Shown: positions 26,720 through 34,678 of the stretch, piece by piece
Layout of the letters: each line of letters starts with the position of its first letter
Numbering within the stretch: position 1 is the stretch's first letter
Assembly: GCA_910584825.1 (NCBI GenBank)
Contig: CAJUCI010000001.1
Span: forward strand, 124,001-188,000
Length of the DNA: 64,000 bases
Source of the DNA: an uncultured Duncaniella sp.
GTDB taxonomy: Bacteria > Bacteroidota > Bacteroidia > Bacteroidales > Muribaculaceae
Direction: 5' to 3'
Notes under the pieces: generated by a model
Seen by the model: only the letters and a program-made list of their open reading frames with translations
The model's database searches: none
What the model was told of the DNA's origin: nothing
Position numbers and translations under genes: made by a program

Positions 26720-26865
26720 GAGCAACGCAAGGTAGGAGCGACAGCTTCAGCCCTGTAGGAGCGACGGCTTCAGCCGTCGATATGAAGCGACCTATCTTTC
26801 ATTAATTCTGCGCTTTAAGTCACCCAATTCATGCCATATCGACGGCTAAAGCCGCCGCTCCTACC
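26708..26865. repeat. REP-like repeats, family B (copies 2 and 3)
   Basis: A degenerate TGTAGGAGC copy begins at the recQ stop codon. A full direct copy follows at 26751-26791 and an inverted copy at 26835-26865, together forming a large stem around 26792-26834. The rest of 26866-27040 is a C/T-rich tract (words such as GTGCTCC and TCCCGTC) plus the perfect hairpin CCCCGAGCTTTAGCTCGGGG near 26980-27000. No gene is seen there. Confidence 0.8.
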
Positions 26866-27044
26866 CCGTCTCTCGTTCCCCCGTGCCCCCGTCTTTGTGC
26901 CATTGTGCTCCTGTCTCGCCCGTTGCCGTTCTCCCGTCTTCCCCTTCCCTCCTGTGCTTCTCTTTTTTTGTCCCCCTGCTCCCGAGCTTTAGCTCGGGGG
27001 AGGCTTCGCGACATTATCGCACCAATCCCCCCGTGCCCGCATCC

Positions 27045-27052
27045 TACCTTTG
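27045..27052 (+). promoter_or_regulatory. TAnnTTTG box directly before a hypothetical gene
   Basis: TACCTTTG ends four bases before the ATG at 27057. No proper -33 box is visible. If real, the transcript would be leaderless or nearly so. Confidence 0.4.
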
Positions 27053-27056
27053 CACC

Positions 27057-27827
27057 ATGCATTCACGGAAGCTCATAACATCCAACTATTCTCGTAAGCC
27101 GTGCATCCCCGACATATGGTGCCACAGCTTCAGGAGATTTCTCGGCAGGCAACTGACGCCAGCCGAGAAAGCCGTCATATCCACCCTCGAAAAGGCTCGC
27201 CGTGCACGTACTCGTCCCCGCCCAACAGTCATCATCGACCATCCCGGCCACGACAGCACAGCCATTCTCGACAGCTACCTCCGCTACAGGCTCGCCACCT
27301 CCCCCGAGGGAGCCACAGCCATCCGCTGCACCCCCGACCGTCAGGCTATAAGCAAGCGCACACCCCGCCTCCGCCACCTCACCTACCGGCAAGTCAGAAC
27401 CGTCCGCGGAAGCACCCCCGCCTTCATGCTCCTCCTCAACGCCCATCGGGCAAGAACCTACTCCCCACTCCTCAAATCCCCCGACAACTTTCAGAAAGTC
27501 TGCTCCGCCCTCTTCCCCATCCTCGACCGTTCCGGCTTCCTGATTATCCACCTCCGCGCCGACACCCCGCCCGAAACCCTCCCATCCGGCCTCCTCATCC
27601 ACAGCTTTGAAACAGTGGGAGCGCGGCAGCGCGACGAAAGCGAAGGCGAAGGCGACAGCCCTCCCCTTGTCACAATCATCACCCTCGCCCCTCGTCCCCC
27701 TGTGCTCCCGTCTTTGCGCTCCTGTGCTCCTGTCTCCCGTGCTCCCATCTCATCACATCCACCCCAACTATCGCGGTACGCCGTGCTCCGCAGCCCAAAG
27801 CTAAACCGCACGGCAAGTGCTCATTGA
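27057..27827 (+). CDS. Hypothetical protein of about 256 residues
   Basis: I do not recognise this protein. The ATG at 27057 is chosen over one at 26883 because the earlier stretch is a C/T-rich repeat translating to Pro/Ser/Leu low complexity. From there, residues 1-190 look like a folded basic domain: VIIDHPGHDSTAILDSYL near residue 55, then LTYRQVRTVRGSTPAFMLLL and VCSALFPILDRSGFLIIHL. There are no membrane segments and no signal. The last 60 residues are encoded by a second C/T-rich tract like the upstream one, so the natural C-terminus may lie near 27600. The neighbours, recQ and an Ig-like lipoprotein, suggest no function. Confidence 0.5.
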   Translation: MHSRKLITSNYSRKPCIPDIWCHSFRRFLGRQLTPAEKAVISTLEKARRARTRPRPTVIIDHPGHDSTAILDSYLRYRLATSPEGATAIRCTPDRQAISKRTPRLRHLTYRQVRTVRGSTPAFMLLLNAHRARTYSPLLKSPDNFQKVCSALFPILDRSGFLIIHLRADTPPETLPSGLLIHSFETVGARQRDESEGEGDSPPLVTIITLAPRPPVLPSLRSCAPVSRAPISSHPPQLSRYAVLRSPKLNRTASAH

Positions 27828-27880
27828 CATATTGCACAAATAAAACCGAACAAAATAGGGGGAGTGTATTGTTTTTTTAG

Positions 27881-27888
27881 TAATTTTG
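27881..27888 (+). promoter_or_regulatory. Candidate -7 box for the Ig-like lipoprotein operon
   Basis: TAATTTTG fits the consensus 80 bases before the ATG at 27969. The upstream element is not clear. Confidence 0.45.
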
Positions 27889-27968
27889 TGGTTTGAACCG
27901 GGGCTGTGGCTCGGGGAATCCCCGAGCCACGCCCGAGGTTCTGACCACGTTACAACACCCCAAGCAAT

Positions 27969-29981
27969 ATGCGTTCAGTCAAACAGTTGAGAATGCTCCT
28001 GGCCATGATTGCGGCAGCCGTGCTCGCCGCATGCGCCAACATGGGGCGACCCGAGGGAGGCCCGCGCGACGAGCTGCCCCCCGTATATGTGCGCTCCAAT
28101 CCCGCAATGGGACAGCTCAACGTGACCGCCAACAAGATTACAGTCGACTTTGACGAAAACATCGCGCTCGAGGACGCCATGAACAAAATCGTGGTCTCAC
28201 CCGCCCAGCGCACCACCCCCGCCATATCATCCAACGGCCGCAGGGTCACCGTAGAACTGCGTGACACCCTCCTGCCCAACACCACCTACACCATCGACTT
28301 CGCCGACGCCGTCAAGGACCTCAACGAAGGCAACGTGCTCGACGGACTGGCCCTCGACTTCGCCACCGGCGACACCATCGACACCCTCCGCATCTCGGGC
28401 ATGGTCTTTGAGGCGCAGACGCTCGAACCGGCCCAGGGCATGCTCGTGGGCGTGTACTCCAACCTCTCCGACACAGCCATATCGACCCTCCCCTTCGAGC
28501 GCATCACCAAGACCAACCAGCTCGGCGAGTTCACCCTGCGCAACCTCAAGGAAGGCACCTATCGCATCTTCGCCCTCAACGACGTCAACCGCGACTATCA
28601 CTGGGACCGTTCGGAGGACGTAGCCTTCTATGACGTCACCATAAGCCCCTCATCCACATCCATCACCATCACCGACACGCTCACACGCGAGAACGGCGAG
28701 CGCGACTCGCTCGTGACCCGCCCTGGCACCCGTTTCCTCCCCGACGACGTGCTGCTGACATGGTTCAACGAAGGCTACTCGGCCCAGTATCTCAAAGACT
28801 ACAAGCGACCCGAGCGCAACAAGATAACCTTCCAGTTCGGCACCAAGGCCGACACCCTGCCGATAATCCGCCTCATCAACACCCACCGTGCCGGCGACGA
28901 GATAAGCACCTGGAGCATGCTCGACGCATCCCCCACCCTCGACACGCTGACCTATTGGATAGCCGACACCTCGCTCGTGTCGCTCGACTCCATCACGCTC
29001 GAGGCCAAATATCTGCGCACCGACACCAACGACAACCTCAGCTGGACCACCGACACCCTCCGCTTCAACTTCCGCAGCCCCAAAAAGAAAAAAGAAGAGC
29101 CAAAGAAGAAGAAAAAAGATGACGAGGAGGCCGAAGACTCCATACCCAAAATTCCCCACATGGACCTGAAAGCCACCTCAGGCACCAGCCAGGAGCTGAA
29201 CCGCGGGCTCACCCTTGCAGGCACCACCCCCATAGTGAGGTTTGACACAGCGGCTGTCACGCTCGAGATGCAGGTCGACACGCTCTGGTACATACTCCCC
29301 CGTCCGCAGTTCACCCGCCCCGACTCGCTCAAACCGATGTCATTCAACGCCCCCTACACATGGGAGGAGGGCACGAAATACCGTCTGACGGTCGACTCGG
29401 CCGCCGTCACCGACCTCTACGGACTCGACAACGACAAGCTCGTACACGAGTTCACCACCAAGAAGAGCGACGACTACTCGACCGTCTCCTTCAGCATCAC
29501 CGGCCTTGACGGCCGCCCGGCCATAGTCGAGGTGCTCAACTCCTCCGACAAACCCGCCGGCTCGGGACGTGTCGAAAACGGCCTGGCCACCATCGGCTAT
29601 CTGCCCCCCGGCACCTACTACGCCCGCCTCTTCATCGACGCCGACGGCGACGGCAAGTGGACCACAGGCTCGCTCACCGACTCAATCCACCGCCAGCCCG
29701 AGGAGGTCTACTACTACCCCAAGCGCGTGACGCTCAAGAAGAACTGGACCATCGAGCAGAGCTGGGACATCAACGAGCTCCCCGTCGAGCAGCAGAAGCC
29801 TCAGGAAATCAAGAAGAACAAGCCCAAGCGCAAGAAGGGCGACCCGGAGGAGCGCCCCACCGGCGAGGACGAGGAGGAGGACGAATTCTTTGACGACCCC
29901 TTCATGAACTCCGCCACCCGCAACGGCAACTTCACCAACGGCTCGGGCAACAACTACAACACCAACAACCGATACTTCTGA
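27969..29981 (+). CDS. Bacteroidetes Ig-like domain lipoprotein
   Basis: The 670-residue protein has a lipoprotein signal (VLAAC, Cys22), followed by the GRPEGGPRDELPP segment and a bacterial Ig-like (SbsA-type) domain at about 35-125: SNPAMGQLNVTANKITVDFDENI. A prealbumin-like beta domain follows (LGEFTLRNLKEGTYRIFALND). A highly charged Lys/Glu linker sits near 374-395, further beta domains follow, and the end is acidic then Asn/Gly-rich. This is a widely conserved Bacteroidetes envelope protein of unknown function. It is followed 23 bases later by a flippase-like gene and then by a membrane protein, a conserved-looking set. Confidence 0.8.
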   Translation: MRSVKQLRMLLAMIAAAVLAACANMGRPEGGPRDELPPVYVRSNPAMGQLNVTANKITVDFDENIALEDAMNKIVVSPAQRTTPAISSNGRRVTVELRDTLLPNTTYTIDFADAVKDLNEGNVLDGLALDFATGDTIDTLRISGMVFEAQTLEPAQGMLVGVYSNLSDTAISTLPFERITKTNQLGEFTLRNLKEGTYRIFALNDVNRDYHWDRSEDVAFYDVTISPSSTSITITDTLTRENGERDSLVTRPGTRFLPDDVLLTWFNEGYSAQYLKDYKRPERNKITFQFGTKADTLPIIRLINTHRAGDEISTWSMLDASPTLDTLTYWIADTSLVSLDSITLEAKYLRTDTNDNLSWTTDTLRFNFRSPKKKKEEPKKKKKDDEEAEDSIPKIPHMDLKATSGTSQELNRGLTLAGTTPIVRFDTAAVTLEMQVDTLWYILPRPQFTRPDSLKPMSFNAPYTWEEGTKYRLTVDSAAVTDLYGLDNDKLVHEFTTKKSDDYSTVSFSITGLDGRPAIVEVLNSSDKPAGSGRVENGLATIGYLPPGTYYARLFIDADGDGKWTTGSLTDSIHRQPEEVYYYPKRVTLKKNWTIEQSWDINELPVEQQKPQEIKKNKPKRKKGDPEERPTGEDEEEDEFFDDPFMNSATRNGNFTNGSGNNYNTNNRYF

Positions 29982-30004
29982 CCCACAACCTCTTACACTC
30001 CCAT

Positions 30005-31060
30005 ATGCAACCTGACTCAACGACAACCTCCGGCCACACCCGGAGCAAGAGCACCCCGCTGGGGCTCCTGCTCAAGTATGGTGTGCCCGTAATCATCACC
30101 GTGGGCCTCTGCTACCTCCTCATCCGCGAGATGGACCTGCGCGAGATGTGGCACACGATATGCACCCAGTGCAACTTCAACTGGATAGCCGTCAATGTGG
30201 CATTCCTCATCGGTGCGATGTTTGCCCGCGCCGCCCGCTGGCAGCTCCAGCTCCGCGCCCTCGGCATCAGGGCATCGCTCTGGCTGCTGACCCTCAGCGT
30301 CTTCGGCACCTACGCCGTCAACCTCGTGTTCCCCCGCCTCGGCGAAGTGTGGCGCACAGGCTTCGTGGCCGAGCAGCAGAAGGCACCCTTCACCACCGTG
30401 TTCGGCTCGATGGTGGCCGACCGCCTGTCCGACACCATCGCCGTCGGCCTCATCTCCCTCCTGGCCTTCATCCTCGCCGGCCCGCAGCTCATGGCCTACC
30501 TCGGGCAGAACCCCGACCTGCTCGACCAAATAATGTCCATCCTCGGCTCCCCCATACTCTGGGGTGCCGTCATCGCCATCCTCGCCGCCACGGTGTGGGT
30601 GTTCGTGAAATATCCCGAGAACAAGGTGGTCACCACCCTGCGCAAGATTTGGGACGGACTGTGGAAAGGATTTGCCGTAATCGTCAGCATGCGCGGCAAA
30701 GGGCTGTGGCTCTTCTACACCTTTATATTATGGGCATGCTACTTCCTCGGGCTCGGATGCGCCTTCATGTCCTTCCCCCTCGTGGCCGAGGTGCTCGTCG
30801 AGCACGGCCTCACCGCACTGCTCGTATGCTTCGTGCTCACAAGCCTCTCGATGCTCGTGCCCTCCAACGGCGGCATCGGCCCCTGGCAGTGGGCCATGAT
30901 ATTCGCCCTCAGCCTCTACTCGGCCAACATCCCCGGCCTGACCAAGGACTATGTGGCATCGTTCGCCAACCTCGCACTCGGCGTGCAGACCATCACCTCA
31001 ATCATACTCGGCCTCTTCACCTTCGCGTGGATAGCCCTGAACAAAAAGACCAAACGATGA
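30005..31060 (+). CDS. Lysylphosphatidylglycerol-synthase-TM/YbhN-like membrane protein
   Basis: The 351-residue inner-membrane protein has about eight helices and family features of the LPG synthase transmembrane domain group (UPF0104/AglD/YbhN): RAARWQLQLRALGI, NLVFPRLGEVWRTGF, and the late SLSMLVPSNGGIGPWQWA segment. These proteins are thought to move or shield lipid-linked substrates; the exact role is unknown. It lies 23 bases after the Ig-like lipoprotein gene and overlaps the next gene by ATGA, so the three are translationally coupled. Confidence 0.88.
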   Translation: MQPDSTTTSGHTRSKSTPLGLLLKYGVPVIITVGLCYLLIREMDLREMWHTICTQCNFNWIAVNVAFLIGAMFARAARWQLQLRALGIRASLWLLTLSVFGTYAVNLVFPRLGEVWRTGFVAEQQKAPFTTVFGSMVADRLSDTIAVGLISLLAFILAGPQLMAYLGQNPDLLDQIMSILGSPILWGAVIAILAATVWVFVKYPENKVVTTLRKIWDGLWKGFAVIVSMRGKGLWLFYTFILWACYFLGLGCAFMSFPLVAEVLVEHGLTALLVCFVLTSLSMLVPSNGGIGPWQWAMIFALSLYSANIPGLTKDYVASFANLALGVQTITSIILGLFTFAWIALNKKTKR

Positions 31061-31746
31061 AATGGATTGACGACCAGGACGACTACTTCCTCCGCGACTT
31101 CAACAGCAAGAACGACGGGGACACCGACAGCTCCACCCAAGGCTCCGCCTCCACACCGTCACAAGCCCCCGGCGGGAGCGGCGACACCCCCGCCTCCGAC
31201 AGCACCCCCGGCAATGCCTCGGGCAGCGCAGGAAGCACCCCGGGCGAGTTCACCTTCCCCGCATCCTCAACCGGCGGCTCTGACAGCGCGTCCACAACCG
31301 GCGGCAACGACGGCTATGCGACAGCCGAGGTCACCGACCCCGCCGACTCGCCCAAACGCAAGCGCAGACGCGCTCACAGGAGGCTCTTCTGGTTTTTCCT
31401 CATAGTCTTCATCGTGCTCTGCACCGCGTTCTACATACGCTATTTCGTGCCCTACACATCCGAGACCCTCACCACCGGCTACATCACGCTGGTGGAGAAA
31501 CGCGGCATCTTCTTCAAGACCTTCGAGGGCGAGATGATTTCCGAAAGCGTGCTGGCCGACACAGCCAAGGTCTACTCGCGCGACTTCTACTTCTCCATCC
31601 CCGACGACTCGCTGGGCCGCCTCGTGCAGTCCTATCAGGGCACAGGCAAGCGCGTCACCCTCACCACGCAGAAGTATTACGGCACCCTCCCCTGGCGCGG
31701 CTCGCAGAAGTCGGTCGTCACAGCCGTCACCCCCGCCGCAAACTGA
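31057..31746 (+). CDS. Single-pass membrane protein, uncharacterised
   Basis: This 229-residue protein starts at the ATG that overlaps the previous stop. A longer in-frame extension runs through the flippase-like gene in another frame and is not real. Residues 20-98 are disordered, rich in Ser, Thr, Gly and Pro. A basic patch (100-109) precedes one membrane helix at about 110-130, and the last 100 residues form a compact extracytoplasmic domain (GYITLVEKRGIFFKTFEGEM). Homologous Bacteroidetes proteins are sometimes labelled 6-phosphogluconate dehydrogenase, but no such motif is present. Translational coupling suggests it works with the flippase-like protein. Confidence 0.8.
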   Translation: MKWIDDQDDYFLRDFNSKNDGDTDSSTQGSASTPSQAPGGSGDTPASDSTPGNASGSAGSTPGEFTFPASSTGGSDSASTTGGNDGYATAEVTDPADSPKRKRRRAHRRLFWFFLIVFIVLCTAFYIRYFVPYTSETLTTGYITLVEKRGIFFKTFEGEMISESVLADTAKVYSRDFYFSIPDDSLGRLVQSYQGTGKRVTLTTQKYYGTLPWRGSQKSVVTAVTPAAN

Positions 31747-31848
31747 CCGCCCCAAATCCCCATCGCCCTCAGACAACCGCCCTCTGACCACTCTCCAACC
31801 TATAGTTCTCCAACTGACATACTCACTAAACTCATTCAACCGTAACGA

Positions 31849-33168
31849 ATGGACCTCCGCATATTTCCCCCCGAGGGATTTCTTGAGACACGCCTGTCGC
31901 TCCCGCTCTCCAAGAGCATGAGCGCGCGCGCACTCATCATCAACGCCCTCACCCCCGGAGCGTCGTCCCTGAGCCGCGTGGCCGAGTGTGACGACACCGA
32001 CGCAATGGTGGCCGCCCTGCGCGGCGACTCCGCACAATCAGCCCACCGCACCGTCAACATAGGGGCAGCCGGAACCACAATGAGGTTTCTGACAGCCTAC
32101 TACGCATGCACCCCCGGAGCCGACATCACCCTCGACGGCTCGCCACGCATGCGCCAACGCCCCATCAAGGTGCTCGTCGAGGCCCTCAAGACCCTCGGCG
32201 CAGACATCGAATATGCCGGTGAGGAGGGTTTCCCGCCACTGCGCATCCGAGGTCGCCGTCTGAGCGGCGGCAGCCTGGAGCTTGACGCATCGGTCAGCTC
32301 GCAATACATCTCGGCACTCCTCATGACCGCCCCCGTCATGGAGCAGGGGCTGAAACTTACGCTGCTCGGCGAGATAGCCTCACGCCCCTACATACTCATG
32401 ACGCTCAAGATGATGCGCGACTATGGCGTGGAGAGCGAGTTTTACCTCAACACCGTCACCGTGCCCGCCGGAGGCTACAAGTGCCCCGACCGTCCCCGCG
32501 AAATCGAGGGTGACTGGAGCGCGGCCGCGGCATGGTATGAAATTGTGGCACTCTCGGCCGGAGTTGTCACCATCGACAATCTTGCCGAGGACTCCTGCCA
32601 GGGGGACCGCCGCCTGGCCGACATATATTCCAAGATAGGCGTGGACACCCAATGGGAGGGGGAGAACGGCGGCACCGACCTCGTGGCCAATCCCGACCCC
32701 GACGCCCGCGCCACCATCGACTTCTCCGACTGCCCCGACCTCGCGCAGTACGTCACCGTCACATGCGTCATGCTCGGCATACCCTTCGTGTTCACCGGCC
32801 TTCACACCCTCGCCATCAAGGAGACCGACCGTGTGGCCGCCCTCTGCAACGAGCTTGCCAAGGTTGGCGTCATCCTCGACCCCTCGGTGCCCGGGACGCT
32901 GAAATGGGACGGACGCCGCGTGCCAATGCTCGAGATGCCGGTGTTTGACACCTATGCCGACCACCGCATGGCCATGAGCCTCGCACCCGTGTCGCTCTAC
33001 ATCCCCGGCATAATCATCCGCGACTCCGAGGTTGTCAGCAAGAGCTATCCCGACTTCTGGGAAGACCTTCGCGCCGCAGGCTTCACCCTTGTCGACGCCG
33101 ACGCCGAGCCTGAGACCCTCCAAGACCCAGAGGCCCAATCCGAAACCAACCAAGCCCCCGAAGCATAA
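31849..33168 (+). CDS. aroA: 3-phosphoshikimate 1-carboxyvinyltransferase (EPSP synthase)
   Basis: The 439-residue enzyme adds the enolpyruvyl group of PEP to shikimate-3-phosphate, the sixth step of the shikimate pathway, in the cytoplasm. Visible motifs are the N-terminal LPLSKSMSARALI (catalytic Lys), GAAGTTMRFLTAYY (the PEP-site GTxxR), SVSSQYISALLM, the catalytic KETDRV (about 325), and DHRMAMSLAP near the C-terminus. The last 30 residues are a Pro/Glu-rich tail not typical of the family. The stop overlaps the next start (TAATG). Confidence 0.96.
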   Translation: MDLRIFPPEGFLETRLSLPLSKSMSARALIINALTPGASSLSRVAECDDTDAMVAALRGDSAQSAHRTVNIGAAGTTMRFLTAYYACTPGADITLDGSPRMRQRPIKVLVEALKTLGADIEYAGEEGFPPLRIRGRRLSGGSLELDASVSSQYISALLMTAPVMEQGLKLTLLGEIASRPYILMTLKMMRDYGVESEFYLNTVTVPAGGYKCPDRPREIEGDWSAAAAWYEIVALSAGVVTIDNLAEDSCQGDRRLADIYSKIGVDTQWEGENGGTDLVANPDPDARATIDFSDCPDLAQYVTVTCVMLGIPFVFTGLHTLAIKETDRVAALCNELAKVGVILDPSVPGTLKWDGRRVPMLEMPVFDTYADHRMAMSLAPVSLYIPGIIIRDSEVVSKSYPDFWEDLRAAGFTLVDADAEPETLQDPEAQSETNQAPEA

Positions 33169-33575
33169 TGACAGGGGCGTTAATCATACTCGCCGTCACC
33201 GTGGCTGTCGGCATTATCCTCTACCTCACCCGAGGCGGCAAGGATGACGTGGCGGCAAAGGCTTCGGACCCGGCCGCGGGCGACAAAGCCGGACAGGCCG
33301 CTTCGGAGGATGAGGCCGAGGTGTGCTGCGGACGCCACGCCGTGTGCGAGAAAGGCCTGCTCAAGGCCGAGGAGCTGTATTACAACGATGAAGAGCTCGA
33401 CCGCTTCGCCGGCAAAGACCCTCAGGACTACGCCACGGAGGAAATCGAAGAGTTCCGCGAAGTGCTCTACACCCTCCGTCCCGCCGAAGTCTACCAGTGG
33501 GGCGTGGCACTCACGCAGCGCAACATAGCCCTCCCCCTCGACCTCCGCGACGAGTGGGTCATGCTGTGCCAGTAA
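33168..33575 (+). CDS. Small membrane-anchored conserved Bacteroidetes protein
   Basis: The 135-residue protein has one N-terminal membrane helix (residues 3-20), an acidic linker, a CCGRHAVCEKG motif near 51-61 with three Cys and one His that could bind a metal, then an acidic helical region ending PLDLRDEWVMLCQ. Function is unknown. Its start overlaps the aroA stop by one base, so it is translationally coupled to it. Confidence 0.75.
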   Translation: MTGALIILAVTVAVGIILYLTRGGKDDVAAKASDPAAGDKAGQAASEDEAEVCCGRHAVCEKGLLKAEELYYNDEELDRFAGKDPQDYATEEIEEFREVLYTLRPAEVYQWGVALTQRNIALPLDLRDEWVMLCQ

Positions 33576-33676
33576 AATCCCGCCCGCATCCAACCATACC
33601 TCGGGCAAATGTATGCCCTGCATCGAAATGTACCCCGGGCTGAGTTCGGCCCCCATCTTATAGTTCAAGGTTTATA

Positions 33677-34492
33677 ATGCTAAACTACGAATTTTTCCGC
33701 AACGCACTCATGGCCGTGATGCTCCTGAGCATCTCGTCGGCCGTCATAGGCACATATATAGTGAGCCGCCGCCTCGTGTCAATCTCGGGCGGAGTCACTC
33801 ACGCATGTTTCGGCGGACTCGGACTCGGCTACTTCCTCGGCATCAGCCCCGTAGTGATGGCCGCAGTGTTTGCCATAGGCTCATCGCTCGGCGTGCAGTG
33901 GATGTCAGAGCGTCACCGCGTGCGCGAGGACTCGGCCATAGCCGTCATCTGGGCCATAGGCATGGCCATAGGCACACTCTTCATCTTCCTCACCCCCGGA
34001 TATGTGCCCGAGCTTAACTCGTTTCTCTTCGGCAACATCCTCACCGTCACCCGGGCCGACCTCTGGGCATTCCTGATTTTCACGGTAGTGCTCCTGCTGT
34101 TCATGGCCGTAATGTTCAGGACCATAGTCATCTGCGCCTTCGACCCCGACTTTGCCCGCGTGCGCCGTCTGCCCGTCACCTTTGTCACCACCGTGATGAC
34201 GGTGCTCGTGGCCGTGAGCATCGTGCTCACCATACGCCTCGTGGGGGTGATGCTGCTCATGTCGATGCTCGCCCTCCCTCAGATGACAGCCGAAATCTTC
34301 GTCAAGCGGTTCAGCTCCATCATGTGGCTCTCCATAGCCATCTCGCTCGGCTGCTCGGTGGCCGGACTGATGCTCGCCACCGTCATCGAAGTGCCCTGCT
34401 CGGCCCTCATAGTCCTCACCATGACCGGCATCTACATCATCGCCTACCTGACCAAAAACGCCCTGCCTTACCTGACCAAAAGGCCGTATTAA
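33677..34492 (+). CDS. Metal ABC transporter permease (ABC-3 family)
   Basis: The 271-residue polytopic protein matches the ZnuB/TroC/MntB permease group of manganese, zinc and iron ABC importers: ISGGVTHACFGGLGLGYFLG at about 36-55, then repeated hydrophobic helices and RLVGVMLLMSMLALPQMTAE. About eight or nine helices are seen. Neither the ATPase nor the substrate-binding protein is adjacent, so its partners are encoded elsewhere. No start-proximal promoter box is obvious in the 100-base gap. Confidence 0.9.
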   Translation: MLNYEFFRNALMAVMLLSISSAVIGTYIVSRRLVSISGGVTHACFGGLGLGYFLGISPVVMAAVFAIGSSLGVQWMSERHRVREDSAIAVIWAIGMAIGTLFIFLTPGYVPELNSFLFGNILTVTRADLWAFLIFTVVLLLFMAVMFRTIVICAFDPDFARVRRLPVTFVTTVMTVLVAVSIVLTIRLVGVMLLMSMLALPQMTAEIFVKRFSSIMWLSIAISLGCSVAGLMLATVIEVPCSALIVLTMTGIYIIAYLTKNALPYLTKRPY

Positions 34493-34555
34493 GATAATAC
34501 GCACTTTTTTTGTGGATGTTTTGCCACGAAAAGCCTCAAATTCCCCCCACAGCAC

Positions 34556-34586
34556 TTTGAACTAAAGGGAAAATATTGTACCTTTG
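34556..34586 (+). promoter_or_regulatory. Canonical Bacteroides promoter for the PPIase gene
   Basis: TTTG (34556-34559), 19 bases, TACCTTTG (34579-34586): an exact match to the two-box consensus. The leader to the ATG at 34679 is about 85 bases. Confidence 0.85.
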
Positions 34587-34678
34587 TGCGTTAATTGCGC
34601 GAGGTAGCTACCTTGCGCCGGCCTTAACATACCGAAAACCATACCCAAACCGTATAATCAAAATCATCTAAACATAGA

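Noticed and set aside
25111..26805. A 564-codon open frame in another frame of recQ
   Set aside because: Its product is almost entirely Arg, Pro, His and Ser, the result of reading C-ending codons out of frame. RecQ motifs are intact in the overlapping frame.
30148..31746. A 532-residue version of the single-pass membrane protein
   Set aside because: Its first 303 residues run through the flippase-like gene out of frame and are Arg/His/Pro-rich. The ATG at 31057, overlapping the previous stop, gives a sensible protein.
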